Source: Bacteriovoracaceae bacterium UBA1511
Lineage (GTDB): Bacteria > Bdellovibrionota > Bacteriovoracia > Bacteriovoracales > Bacteriovoracaceae
DNA: 57,123 nt
NCBI GenBank assembly: GCA_002323535.1
Contig: DCQT01000058.1
Span: forward strand, 1-57,123
Direction of reading: 5' to 3'
A program made the translations under genes and the position numbers. Shown piece by piece: positions 49,508 through 57,123 of the stretch. The first letter of the stretch is position 1. Every line of letters begins with the position of its first letter. Under the pieces are notes generated by a model. The model did not search any database. It was not told where the DNA came from and was given only the letters and a program-made list of their open reading frames with translations.

Positions 49508-49699
49508 TTAGTCGAACTTTGGAGCTTTTCCAAGAAGTTCTGCGTGAGAAGCAATATACCTTTTGAGGGCCACTACGACTATTTCATCAATGGACATTTT
49601 CGACTGGCGAACCATAGTCTCCAAAGATTCGACTACTTGAGATTCTATATTTACGTGTAATTCCTTAAGTTCACCTTGATTATGTGTTTGAGTCTTCAT
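49508..49699 (-). CDS. small ribbon-helix-helix protein, 63 aa
   Basis: The pattern LKELHVNIESQVVESLETMV followed by RQSKMSIDEIVVVALKRYIA fits a beta strand plus two helices of the CopG/Arc/MetJ class. It should bind DNA as a dimer. It follows the PATAN-domain gene by 14 bp, so the two are probably cotranscribed. It lacks an adjacent toxin, so an antitoxin role is not supported. Confidence 0.72.
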   Translation of the reverse strand: MKTQTHNQGELKELHVNIESQVVESLETMVRQSKMSIDEIVVVALKRYIASHAELLGKAPKFD

Positions 49700-49713
49700 T
49701 TAATTGCCTATCC

Positions 49714-50253
49714 TTATGAAGCAGTTCCCTTAACTAATATTATTCCCTTTTTTCTAAGAGAAATTAATGATTTTGTCACATCAAATTCAAGCATTTGAGT
49801 TTTGTCATACATTTCTTCAACGTTTTTGCATGATAAAACTAGTTTCATCGCGTCAAACTCTAGGTCTGTTAACGGAGTGTAGATATCCAGCTTTCTTGAG
49901 TTTAAGCCTAAAACCAAATTCTTTGAAGGTCGAAGTTTGCTTAATAACTCATATTGTTCGAAATAATCATTCTTAAATTTAAAAAAGCCTTGCTCGTCCA
50001 TATTAAAAGAAAACTCAACTTCCGAAACAAGCTCTGGCTCAGAAACTAAAGACATACTTATGGATGACCTCTCCTTCATAAGAAGCGTTGCTAATGCTTT
50101 TTTTCCGCTCATTTTACCAAACCGAGCATCTACTAGTTGGCCTTCACTTAAAACTACTGAGCCAATAAATTGCTTCGATTGTTCGGATAATACATTTATC
50201 CTTCCTGAAAAAGAAATTGTCATATTTTCTAAGATGGTCTCAACAAGCTTCAT
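49714..50253 (-). CDS. DUF4388/PATAN-domain protein
   Basis: The 179-aa cytoplasmic protein has an N-terminal DUF4388 (PATAN) pattern: MTISFSGRINVLSEQSKQFI, GSVVLSEGQLVDARFGKMSG, KKALATLLMKERSSISMSLV. These domains are common in gliding and predatory delta-proteobacteria and cyanobacteria as signalling adaptors. The C-terminal part (LTDLEFDAMKLVLSCKNVEE, SLISLRKKGIILV) looks like a winged helix. It is divergent from the HAMP-like membrane protein. Confidence 0.72.
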   Translation of the reverse strand: MKLVETILENMTISFSGRINVLSEQSKQFIGSVVLSEGQLVDARFGKMSGKKALATLLMKERSSISMSLVSEPELVSEVEFSFNMDEQGFFKFKNDYFEQYELLSKLRPSKNLVLGLNSRKLDIYTPLTDLEFDAMKLVLSCKNVEEMYDKTQMLEFDVTKSLISLRKKGIILVKGTAS

Positions 50254-50349
50254 TTAACAACCTAAGTAAAAATGAGATAATTTTTCCCCTTTGATCATTA
50301 TAAAAATGATTCGGATAATAAAATATAACCTAAAGTCAGGATCAAACCC

Positions 50350-50907
50350 TTGAGTTACAAAAGAAGAATCTACCTCATAAATCCTAAATTCCAAATAAAA
50401 TTTGCTCTTCTCGTCACAGCTTTTTTGATCGGTGTATCCCTGATTTACCCATATACGATATACCAAATAATTGAAAGCGTCGCTCCTGCTTTGGGGGACA
50501 AGGCAAAGGAATTCTCTCAAAGAAAAAGTGATATCTTTCTCACTTTAGGAATTTGGCAAGTCTGCTATAGTCTAATTATTTTCTCCGCATGTATCTTTTT
50601 TAGCCACAAAATTGCTGGACCTATCTATAAGCTAAATACTTTTTTAAAAAAAATTCCTGAACTAGGTGTTCTACAAACAATGTATTTCAGGGATGGCGAT
50701 TACTTTAGGGAGCTTGAGGAAAGCTACAATGCTGCAATCAAAAGTATTCAAGACTCAAGGAAGTTAGACTTTGAACAGCTTGAAGAAATAAGACTCTATC
50801 TAAAAAACTTGGCCTTAATTGTTCCAGAGGATAAAAAAATTGTTCTTACTGAAATAAACAAGAAGATTGAAGAAATCAGCAACCGATATCAGATCGAATC
50901 TAGTTAA
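50350..50907 (+). CDS. two-TM membrane protein with HAMP-like region
   Basis: The 185 aa contain TM1 (about 15-38), a short periplasmic loop, TM2 (about 65-87), then SHKIAGPIYKLNTFLKKIP, a HAMP-type first helix with the Pro, and a coiled-coil C-terminus (DFEQLEEIRLYLKNLALIV). No output domain follows, so it may be a signal adaptor or a stand-alone receptor fragment. The start is TTG 50350, about 8 nt after CAGG. The 3' end overlaps ychF by 4 bp on the opposite strand. Confidence 0.75.
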   Translation: MSYKRRIYLINPKFQIKFALLVTAFLIGVSLIYPYTIYQIIESVAPALGDKAKEFSQRKSDIFLTLGIWQVCYSLIIFSACIFFSHKIAGPIYKLNTFLKKIPELGVLQTMYFRDGDYFRELEESYNAAIKSIQDSRKLDFEQLEEIRLYLKNLALIVPEDKKIVLTEINKKIEEISNRYQIESS

Positions 50908-52010
50908 ACATTAAACCTAAAGTGAATAACATCACCATCCTTCAAGAGGTACTCTTTACCTTCAATTCTTAGCTTCCCAGCCTCCTTCAGCTTCGGCTCT
51001 GTTTTAAATTGAAACAGGTCCTCGCAATGATACACTTCAGCCTTGATAAAACCTCTTTGAAAATCAGTGTGTATGATCCCAGCACCCTCTGGTGCTGTCA
51101 TTCCGTCTTTAAAAGTCCAAGCCCTCACCTCTTTTTCACCTGCGGTAAAATAAGTTCTAAGCCCCAACATGTGATAGGCTTTTCGAATCAGCACGTCCAA
51201 GCCGGACTCTTCGATTCCTACTGCTTCCATAAATTCTTGTTTCTCTTCATCTGATTCTAGTACGGATATTTCACTCTCAATTTTTCCACATATCTCTATA
51301 ACACGATTGTCATCACCAACATATTTTTTGATGCTTTCCACATGTGGATTACTTTGTCCGAGTTCCTCTTCTTTGACATTACAAACGTAAATCATTTTCT
51401 TTAAGGTAATAAGATTTAAATCTTTAATATCTTTTTTCTCTTGTGAATCAAGATCCAAACTTCTCGCTGGTTTTCCATTCTCCAAATGCTCTTTTAGTTT
51501 TTCAAGTGTAGGGAGCAATGCCTTGGCCAAACCAGAGACCTTCTTATCGTGGGACTTCATTAACTTGGGAAGATTGGAAAATTTTTTTTCAACAACCTCC
51601 AGGTCTGCAAGAGCTAGCTCTACATCAATAGTTTCAATATCAACTAATGGATCTACAACTCCATTTACGTGAATAATATCACTGTCTTCAAAACATCGAA
51701 CAACATGTGCAATCGCATCAACCTGCCGAATGTGCCCAAGGAATTGGTTACCTAGACCTTCGCCCTTAGACGCACCCTTTACTAAACCAGCAATATCAAC
51801 AAACTCCATAACTGCAGGTATTTTCTTTTGGGGGACAATCAAAGAACTAATTTCTTCCATTCTCTTATCTTTCACGTTAACAATCCCTACATTTGGTTCA
51901 ATCGTACAAAAAGGATAATTTTCCGCTTCTGCAGGTGCCGAAGTCAAAGCCTTAAAAATGGTCGATTTCCCTACATTTGGTAGCCCAACAATTCCGCAAT
52001 TTAATCCCAT
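50904..52010 (-). CDS. ychF: redox-regulated ribosome-associated ATPase YchF
   Basis: OBG/HAS-type P-loop protein of the YchF family, hydrolysing ATP rather than GTP. The 368 aa show GIVGLPNVGKSTIFKAL, YPFCTIEPNVGIVNV, FVDIAGLVKGASKGEGLGNQ, FLGHIRQVDAIAHVVRCF, and the C-terminal TGS domain (VRAWTFKDGMTAPEGAGIIH). It forms the minus-strand group prs-pth-ychF, a common arrangement. Confidence 0.97.
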   Translation of the reverse strand: MGLNCGIVGLPNVGKSTIFKALTSAPAEAENYPFCTIEPNVGIVNVKDKRMEEISSLIVPQKKIPAVMEFVDIAGLVKGASKGEGLGNQFLGHIRQVDAIAHVVRCFEDSDIIHVNGVVDPLVDIETIDVELALADLEVVEKKFSNLPKLMKSHDKKVSGLAKALLPTLEKLKEHLENGKPARSLDLDSQEKKDIKDLNLITLKKMIYVCNVKEEELGQSNPHVESIKKYVGDDNRVIEICGKIESEISVLESDEEKQEFMEAVGIEESGLDVLIRKAYHMLGLRTYFTAGEKEVRAWTFKDGMTAPEGAGIIHTDFQRGFIKAEVYHCEDLFQFKTEPKLKEAGKLRIEGKEYLLKDGDVIHFRFNV

Positions 52011-52019
52011 AACCTTCTC

Positions 52020-52592
52020 CTAATTGATACGCTTTCTACTAAACTTCCGCGATGCCTTTTCAAAACCGCCTTGCACGTATTCTTCTAATGCATCAGACAC
52101 CAATTTGTAAAAATCATTTAACATAATCTCATCATCGCCAGCGAACTTTGATAAAACCCATGAAGACACATTTCCGTGCTTTGGTTTGCCGACCCCAATT
52201 CTAAGTCTTTTAAATTTATTTGTGCCTAAATGTTGGTTTATTGATTTTAAGCCGTTATGACCTGCAAGGCCTCCTCCATCTTTAAAAACCAATAGTCCAA
52301 AATCTAGATCTATCTCATCATGAAGGACAATTATATTTTCAACATGGATTTTAAAAAACTTCGAACAAGCACCCACTGATTCACCACTTAAGTTCATATA
52401 GGTCATCGGTTTTAAAAATGTGACTTTATTTCCACCAATATCAAGAGATGAAAACTCTCCCTTAAACTTGGACTTCCAATTAAGCTTTGAAGAAAAAATG
52501 GAGTTCTCTATACAGTCCCATGCAATATTATGTCTCGTTCCCTCATAATCTCTTCCTGGGTTGCCTAAACCCACTACCAAGTAATGCTGCAT
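52020..52592 (-). CDS. pth: peptidyl-tRNA hydrolase Pth
   Basis: Releases peptides from peptidyl-tRNA that dropped off the ribosome. The 190 aa contain VGLGNPGRDYEGTRHNIAWD (catalytic His near 22), FLKPMTYMNLSGESVG, IIVLHDEIDLDFGLLVFKDG (catalytic Asp), GLAGHNGLKSINQHLGTNKF and RLRIGVGKP. It is located between prs and ychF with gaps of 12 and 9 bp. Confidence 0.97.
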   Translation of the reverse strand: MQHYLVVGLGNPGRDYEGTRHNIAWDCIENSIFSSKLNWKSKFKGEFSSLDIGGNKVTFLKPMTYMNLSGESVGACSKFFKIHVENIIVLHDEIDLDFGLLVFKDGGGLAGHNGLKSINQHLGTNKFKRLRIGVGKPKHGNVSSWVLSKFAGDDEIMLNDFYKLVSDALEEYVQGGFEKASRKFSRKRIN

Positions 52593-52604
52593 ATCTTTCT
52601 CCTA

Positions 52605-53549
52605 TTATTCGAACAAGGAGCTCACTGAGTCATTGTTAAAAGTTCTATATATTGCCTTGGATAATATCTCTGCTGTGGATAACACTTTGATTTTCAATAT
52701 CTGTTTCCCCTTTTCTGTAAGCGGAATTGTATCTGTGACGATAACACTTGTTAGTGCATCTGAGTTTTCAATCCTATCTAGTGCCGGCCCTGAAAAAACA
52801 GGGTGAGTGGCGCAAGCATGAACCTCGAGAGCGCCCTTTTCCTTCAGGGCCGTTGCAGCCTCAATCAGGGTTCCCGCAGTATCAATCATATCGTCGATTA
52901 TGATGCACCTTTTCCCCTCGATCTCTCCGATAACATTCATCGCCCTAGCTTCATTTTTTGCAATACGACGCTTATCAATCATAGCAATGTCTGCCTTTAA
53001 TTTTTTGGCGAAGTGTCTTACTCGCTCAACTCCACCAGCGTCAGGAGATACAAAAACAGTATTTACATCAAAAATGTTGTCTTCAATATATCTTATGAGA
53101 ATTGGAGAGGCGTAAATATTGTCAAAAGGAATATTAAAATATCCCTGAATCTGCCCAGCGTGAATATCCATTGTTGTCACACGTGAAGCTCCTGCAACCG
53201 TCAGTAAATCAGCCACGAGCTTAGCCGATATTGGACTTCTGGGAGAAGCTTTCCTGTCTTGCCTGGAATATCCATAATGAGGAATAACTACATTAATCGA
53301 GTTCGCCGAAGCTCTTTTAAGGGAGTCTATTAATATTAATAACTCCATAATATTATCGTTAACAGGAGTTCCTGTGGATTGAACAACAAAAACGTCTGCT
53401 CCCCTTACGTTTCTGTCTATTTCGCAATAGATTTCCCCATTAGCAAACCGCTGTAAATTTGTTTTTACGAGATTTATTTCTAACAGTTTTGATATTTTGT
53501 TAGTTAGATCGGGGTTAGAAGACCCTGAAACAAGAACGATTCTCTTCAT
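52605..53549 (-). CDS. prs: ribose-phosphate pyrophosphokinase Prs
   Basis: Makes PRPP from ribose-5-phosphate and ATP for nucleotide, His and Trp synthesis. The 314 aa have RFANGEIYCEIDRNVRGADV, VIPHYGYSRQDRKASPRSPI, VTTMDIHAGQIQGYFNIPFD and the PRPP loop CIIIDDMIDTAGTLIEAATA. The gene stands 20 bp downstream of tRNA-Gln on the same strand and might be read from the tRNA promoter. Confidence 0.97.
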   Translation of the reverse strand: MKRIVLVSGSSNPDLTNKISKLLEINLVKTNLQRFANGEIYCEIDRNVRGADVFVVQSTGTPVNDNIMELLILIDSLKRASANSINVVIPHYGYSRQDRKASPRSPISAKLVADLLTVAGASRVTTMDIHAGQIQGYFNIPFDNIYASPILIRYIEDNIFDVNTVFVSPDAGGVERVRHFAKKLKADIAMIDKRRIAKNEARAMNVIGEIEGKRCIIIDDMIDTAGTLIEAATALKEKGALEVHACATHPVFSGPALDRIENSDALTSVIVTDTIPLTEKGKQILKIKVLSTAEILSKAIYRTFNNDSVSSLFE

Positions 53550-53569
53550 TTAGAGATCCTATTTGAAGT

Positions 53570-53644
53570 TGGTTGGGGTGGTAGGGATCGAACCTACGCA
53601 TGGCAGAATCAAAATCTGCTGACTTACCACTTGTCGACACCCCA
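53570..53644 (-). tRNA. tRNA-Gln (anticodon TTG)
   Basis: A 75-nt cloverleaf on the minus strand. Acceptor TGGGGTG pairs with CACCCCA, discriminator A is followed by encoded CCA, the anticodon loop TTTTGAT gives TTG, and the T-arm contains GGTTCGATCC. A promoter lies 12 bp upstream; prs follows. Confidence 0.95.
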
Positions 53645-53656
53645 ACAACATTGGTT

Positions 53657-53685
53657 GATATACTAAATACAAACTTATTTTGCAA
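53657..53685 (-). promoter_or_regulatory. promoter of tRNA-Gln
   Basis: On the minus strand TTGCAA (53680-53685) and TATATC (53657-53662) are spaced by 17 nt; the -10 ends 12 bp before the mature tRNA 5' end. Likely sigma-70 promoter for tRNA-Gln and possibly prs-pth-ychF. Confidence 0.6.
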
Positions 53686-53708
53686 TTAAATTTAAACAAA
53701 AGATTCCC

Positions 53709-55478
53709 TCAATCACAAGAAAATTGACCAACTCTTTTTCCCCTAGCGAGCAGGTAACCCTTCAAAATTTCAAAAGAAGTTGACGCCCCAGATAGCTTAA
53801 AGTTTCGACTGTCTCTAACCCCAAGAAACCCAAACCAAATAATAATTGTCTCCTCTCCCCCTTGAAATATAAACCAATTATCTAATGACCCGTTAGAAGT
53901 GCCCGTCTTCCCAAAAAAAGAAAGTCCGGCCAACTCTTTTGATCTTCTTGCAATCGTAGTAACCGTGGGATCAAGTAACGATTCATACACCATTTTGAAA
54001 CTTTCATTAGTGCACACACTTTTAAAGTATTTTTGAAAAAGTGTATCCACCTCGAAAAGGTTCAGCTCAACGGAACCTAATAATTGTGATGGGTACTCTT
54101 TCAAGGGTACTTTTAAAGAAGGTACAAATTTTTGAAGATCTTTTTCCAAGCGGTCAAAACCATACTCTGAAGCCAGGCTTATGAGAGGTGTATTTAATGA
54201 TCGCTGAATTGCACCTCTCAGGGTCACTGATGTTTCACTCTCTTTAAAATGATCTCTAGGTGACCACTCCCCTGAATTTAATTTTAAAGTTATTTTTGAG
54301 GTAGGTACTTCTTCGTTTAAATCTCTATCTTCCAGGATGATTGAATACACAAGGGGCTTTAGAATTGAGCCCACTTGGTGTTTGAGCTTGCCTTTGTGAA
54401 AGCTGTAATCATATTTCAACTCTTCACTCCCCCTTCTTAAAATTTCATAATTAAATTCTACCTTTTTCAAAGAATTAATTTTACTCAAAACTTTATTTGC
54501 AGAGTTTTGCAAAACGTACCCATCAAAAGTAATATCTTCTTTGGCCGGAAGGGTTACAAGGTAATTTATTAAGCCTATGTTTTCCTTTGCATCAAAACCT
54601 TGAAGCCAAGCATTCAAATCACTTATTAAATCTCTCTTTTCATCTAAATCAATAATTTGATTTGTTATAAAAACATCTGCTAAATTCTTGACTCTTTTTT
54701 TCAAACGCTTCGGATGCCTAACCGGGTGGTAATAACCAGGGCCTTTAAGCATAGAGATGAGAATCAAGCTCTCATTAAAGCTGAGACTTTTTGCCTTTTT
54801 TTGAAAATAAAAGTTAGATGCCGCTTCAACTCCTTTTATTTGAATCCCTTGAAAACTGCCCCAGTAAACATTGTTTAAATAGGTTTCTATTATTTCATCT
54901 TTGTCATATAGAATTTCAATATAGACAGAAATCATCGCTTCTTTTAATTTTCTCTGAAGCGTTTTTTCATTAGTTAAAAATATGTTTTTAACTAATTGTT
55001 GCGTAATTGTAGAGGCACCCTGGGCGTATCTTCCTTTGACAATATTTACAATCATCGCCCGTGCTATTGAAAAAGGATCAAGCCCTATATGAGATAAAAA
55101 CCTCGCGTCTTCCGTGTTTATTAAAGACTCCCAAACAAAAGGACTCATCTCAGCCAGAGACTTTACTCTTTGAAGGCAGTTCGCTTGACCACATGAATTT
55201 ACTACCGCTTTATTCTCTAAGTAGTGGCTCTTTAGAACATTTTTTTTATCAATAATCTTTTCAAATACTTTTTCGTTGTCACTAAAAAAAATCAGGAAAT
55301 TATTTAATAATTTTTCATCGACAATACCACCTCGCTCTAGGTCTATCGATACTTTCTTAGTAGACGCTGCCTCTGGTGACGGTAACCTTATAGAGATAAT
55401 TGATTTAATGTAAATCAAACACGTTATAATCCCCGTAATTATACCCAATATTAAAAATGTTGAGACTTTTTTGATCAT
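53709..55478 (-). CDS. short class A penicillin-binding protein
   Basis: Second bifunctional glycosyltransferase/transpeptidase in the window, only 589 aa. TM anchor at about 8-28; GT51 domain with catalytic E123 (INTEDARFLSH), QGASTITQQLVKN and RKLKEAMISVYIEILYDKDE. The transpeptidase is compact, with S371-x-x-K374 (VGSILKPL), S427-L-N429 and K524-T-G (FFGKTGTS). It lacks the large OB insertion of the PBP1A at 8303-10858. All catalytic motifs are present, so it should be active; it resembles compact class A or PbpC-like enzymes, without an obvious C-terminal domain. Confidence 0.88.
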   Translation of the reverse strand: MIKKVSTFLILGIITGIITCLIYIKSIISIRLPSPEAASTKKVSIDLERGGIVDEKLLNNFLIFFSDNEKVFEKIIDKKNVLKSHYLENKAVVNSCGQANCLQRVKSLAEMSPFVWESLINTEDARFLSHIGLDPFSIARAMIVNIVKGRYAQGASTITQQLVKNIFLTNEKTLQRKLKEAMISVYIEILYDKDEIIETYLNNVYWGSFQGIQIKGVEAASNFYFQKKAKSLSFNESLILISMLKGPGYYHPVRHPKRLKKRVKNLADVFITNQIIDLDEKRDLISDLNAWLQGFDAKENIGLINYLVTLPAKEDITFDGYVLQNSANKVLSKINSLKKVEFNYEILRRGSEELKYDYSFHKGKLKHQVGSILKPLVYSIILEDRDLNEEVPTSKITLKLNSGEWSPRDHFKESETSVTLRGAIQRSLNTPLISLASEYGFDRLEKDLQKFVPSLKVPLKEYPSQLLGSVELNLFEVDTLFQKYFKSVCTNESFKMVYESLLDPTVTTIARRSKELAGLSFFGKTGTSNGSLDNWFIFQGGEETIIIWFGFLGVRDSRNFKLSGASTSFEILKGYLLARGKRVGQFSCD

Positions 55479-55559
55479 AATATAATTTTGACTATTAAAT
55501 AGACCTTTCTTAATATTCTAGCATCAATCCAAAGAACTACTTACGCTTTGAGGTAACAA

Positions 55560-57011
55560 TTGAAAATTTCACTCGCTTTGTTAATAACACTTTTAATTTA
55601 TAGTTCAAACTCATTCTCCCTTCCAATAGACTGGCAAGGCGAAATAACTTTTGATCATCATTATTTAAGTAATGCAAGATTTATTCAAGAAACTGGAAAT
55701 GGAACCGGAAATATTGGATCAACTGAAGTTTTAAAAAATGGCTTTAACGAAAACGAAGCAAGTTTTCAAAGTTATATCTTTAAATTGTCACCGACAATCA
55801 TTGTAAGTGATTCCGTTATATTGAAAGGAGAAATTTCCAATGGTCTTGCTAGAGGTGGAAGACTTGGTGACGACTCGGCGAACAACTTTGGGACAGAAAC
55901 TAACCCAGGGAGGTATTATAACAATACTCCCGCAGGAACAAATCAACTAAACCTAAACCAGCTTTATGCGCGTATATATGGGACCACTGCAACATACGAA
56001 ATAGGTCGTCATCCCATTCATTGGGGATTAGGCGCCTTGGTAAACAATGGTAGTGAATCACAATCAAGGTTTTCAACTATCAGGGATGGCATTACAGCAA
56101 AGGTAAAACTTGGAAAATTTTCAATTGAGCCTTTCATCGCTCGAAGCTTTTCTTCAGACTCACTTTCCTCTGAATCGAACCAAAGTGAGATTGGCGGAAC
56201 ACTTTTATTCAACAGCATTGAATCTGAAATGAAACTTGGAGTTTACTACTCCTCAATAACAACTGGTGAAAATGAGTCTCAGCGACGTGCAGACACAAAT
56301 AATACAGGCAGCACAACCCCATTCAATGAAGGAAAAATTAAAGTTACCGATTTTTATTTTGAAAAAAGCTATAAAAACATAAATCTTAAAATTGAGGTCC
56401 CCATATTGTCTGGCACAATTGGTAACGTTTTTCAAAATAGTCAATCATCTAACATAGACTCTAAAGGAATGATTGCACAGCTAGTTTATACCCATAATGA
56501 TCAGTGGCTTTTAAAATCAACCATCGGTAACGTTAATGGAGAGGATGGCACAGCCGGAAGCTTTGAGGGCTTAAGCCTTCACCCAAATTTTCAAGTTTCA
56601 AATATAATGTTTAATTACAATAGAGCAGCTGTTTGGGATACAAATGAAAATATTTTTGACTCATCCATTACGAATTCAACTTTTCTAGACTTAGATTTAA
56701 TTCACAAAAGTAATCAATCTACTTGGATACTTGGCTTTACCTATGCTGTTGCAAATGAGGCTGCTAAGGCAGGAAGCTCTGCTTACAATCACTTAACAGG
56801 CAAGACTTTTTCAGCAGCTTTTGATCAAGATGAGAGCCTTGGACTTGAAGTCGACCTAGACTATGAATATCAATTAAGCGAGGAGACATTGATTGATTTA
56901 AGCTTGGCTTACTTTAGTCCTGGTGATTTCTACGCTTATACAAACACCGCCACAGTTGTAACACCTGAGTCTTCTTACCTTTTCAAATTTGGTACAACGA
57001 TAAGGTTTTAA
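55560..57011 (+). CDS. outer-membrane beta-barrel protein
   Basis: The 483-aa precursor has a signal peptide (about 1-20, KISLALLITLLIYSSNSFS). The rest is amphipathic beta-strand sequence: DWQGEITFDHHYLSNARFI, NQLYARIYGTTATYEIGRHP (strand-turn with GRxxxxWG-like IHWGLGALV), SEMKLGVYYSSI, QSTWILGFTYAVAN, and the C-terminal SSYLFKFGTTIRF ending in Phe. The layout resembles porin or alginate-export-like barrels of 16-18 strands; the substrate is unknown. TTG/ATG ambiguity: the start is TTG 55560-like (ttgaaaatttca) 5 nt after AGGTAAC. Confidence 0.82.
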   Translation: MKISLALLITLLIYSSNSFSLPIDWQGEITFDHHYLSNARFIQETGNGTGNIGSTEVLKNGFNENEASFQSYIFKLSPTIIVSDSVILKGEISNGLARGGRLGDDSANNFGTETNPGRYYNNTPAGTNQLNLNQLYARIYGTTATYEIGRHPIHWGLGALVNNGSESQSRFSTIRDGITAKVKLGKFSIEPFIARSFSSDSLSSESNQSEIGGTLLFNSIESEMKLGVYYSSITTGENESQRRADTNNTGSTTPFNEGKIKVTDFYFEKSYKNINLKIEVPILSGTIGNVFQNSQSSNIDSKGMIAQLVYTHNDQWLLKSTIGNVNGEDGTAGSFEGLSLHPNFQVSNIMFNYNRAAVWDTNENIFDSSITNSTFLDLDLIHKSNQSTWILGFTYAVANEAAKAGSSAYNHLTGKTFSAAFDQDESLGLEVDLDYEYQLSEETLIDLSLAYFSPGDFYAYTNTATVVTPESSYLFKFGTTIRF

Positions 57012-57123
57012 CTAAAATCTCATCATTGGCATCGGATACATTGGGCTAGGCTGCATCATTGGGTAGGGAGTTGGGCCCATCATGCTCGTGTTATAACCAG
57101 GCATCATTCCCGGCATCATTCCC
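57012..57123 (-). CDS. 3' end of a Met/Pro/Gly-rich protein gene (partial)
   Basis: On the minus strand a frame enters from the right edge and ends at TAG 57012-57014. Its last 36 residues include GMMPGMMPGYNTSMMGPTP and PMMQPSPMYPMPMMRF: eleven or more Met in 36 residues, with Pro and Gly. Such low-complexity tails occur in surface or metal-binding (copper) proteins and in spore- or wall-associated proteins. The rest lies outside the window, so no function is assigned. Its stop abuts the stop of the convergent barrel gene. Confidence 0.6.
   Translation of the reverse strand, partial: GMMPGMMPGYNTSMMGPTPYPMMQPSPMYPMPMMRF

Noticed and set aside
1..57123. Prophage, insertion sequence, integron or CRISPR content.
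   Set aside because: No transposase, integrase, phage structural gene, terminal inverted repeats or regularly spaced repeats seen; the genes are consistent in strand blocks and composition.

Overview
The window reads as chromosomal housekeeping DNA from a low-GC, Gram-negative, flagellated bacterium. An outer membrane is shown by lpxC, bamD, lgt/lspA, FlgH/FlgI rings, two beta-barrel proteins and many lipoproteins. The best guess, made from gene content only, is a Bdellovibrionota member of the marine Bacteriovorax/Halobacteriovorax type. I see no prophage, transposon, CRISPR array or integron; coding density is very high and most genes lie in overlapping or nearly abutting operons.

Layout. 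1-373: minus-strand tRNA cluster Thr(TGT)-Tyr-Gly-Thr(GGT, cut by the edge) with its own promoter. 383-4559: rlmB and lpxC, then ruvCAB behind a short membrane-protein gene that is easy to miss. 4667-7287: folD-gcvT-gcvH plus an unknown gene. 7291-11729: TonB-like protein, PBP1A, a lipoprotein and xseB. 11844-20577: a flagellar operon flgF-G-A-H-I-J-M-N-K-L followed by csrA and fliW. 20585-24398 (minus): unknown membrane protein, cyclic-nucleotide-binding protein, AI-2E-family permease, bamD, TPR protein. 24420-27563: astA-astD, an unknown gene and tRNA-Asn. 27580-33139 (minus): icmF, cobalamin adenosyltransferase, A-type Fe-S carrier and a YgfZ-TPR fusion. 33272-33652: ferredoxin, divergent from icmF across a palindromic operator-like site. 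33610-38613 (minus): a lipobox-bearing membrane protein, CHASE2 histidine kinase, sigma-54 response regulator, lspA and lgt in one tight operon. 38800-44825: endonuclease IV-like protein, lipoproteins, an amgK-murU pair, a pseudo-M48 lipoprotein, a LysM lipoprotein and a deoxynucleoside kinase. 44955-48372: a frameshifted outer-membrane protein gene, a tiny LptM-like lipoprotein, folK and etfBA. 48381-55478: unknown exported protein, RHH and PATAN/DUF4388 proteins, a HAMP-like membrane protein, ychF-pth-prs, tRNA-Gln and a second class A PBP. 55560-57123: an outer-membrane barrel protein and the 3' end of a Met/Pro-rich gene.

Themes are envelope biogenesis and recycling (LpxC, BamD, two class A PBPs, AmgK/MurU, Lgt/LspA), motility, and acyl-CoA/amino-acid catabolism feeding electrons through ETF and ferredoxins (IcmF, EtfAB, Ast, Gcv). 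The most original arrangement is the two-component system embedded with the lipoprotein-processing enzymes. Other points of interest are a FlgG with a signal-peptide-like leader, a probable single-base frameshift in an outer-membrane gene, a YgfZ-TPR fusion, and two enzyme-like proteins that have lost catalytic or metal-binding residues. All functional calls come from motif and family recognition by eye, without database searches.
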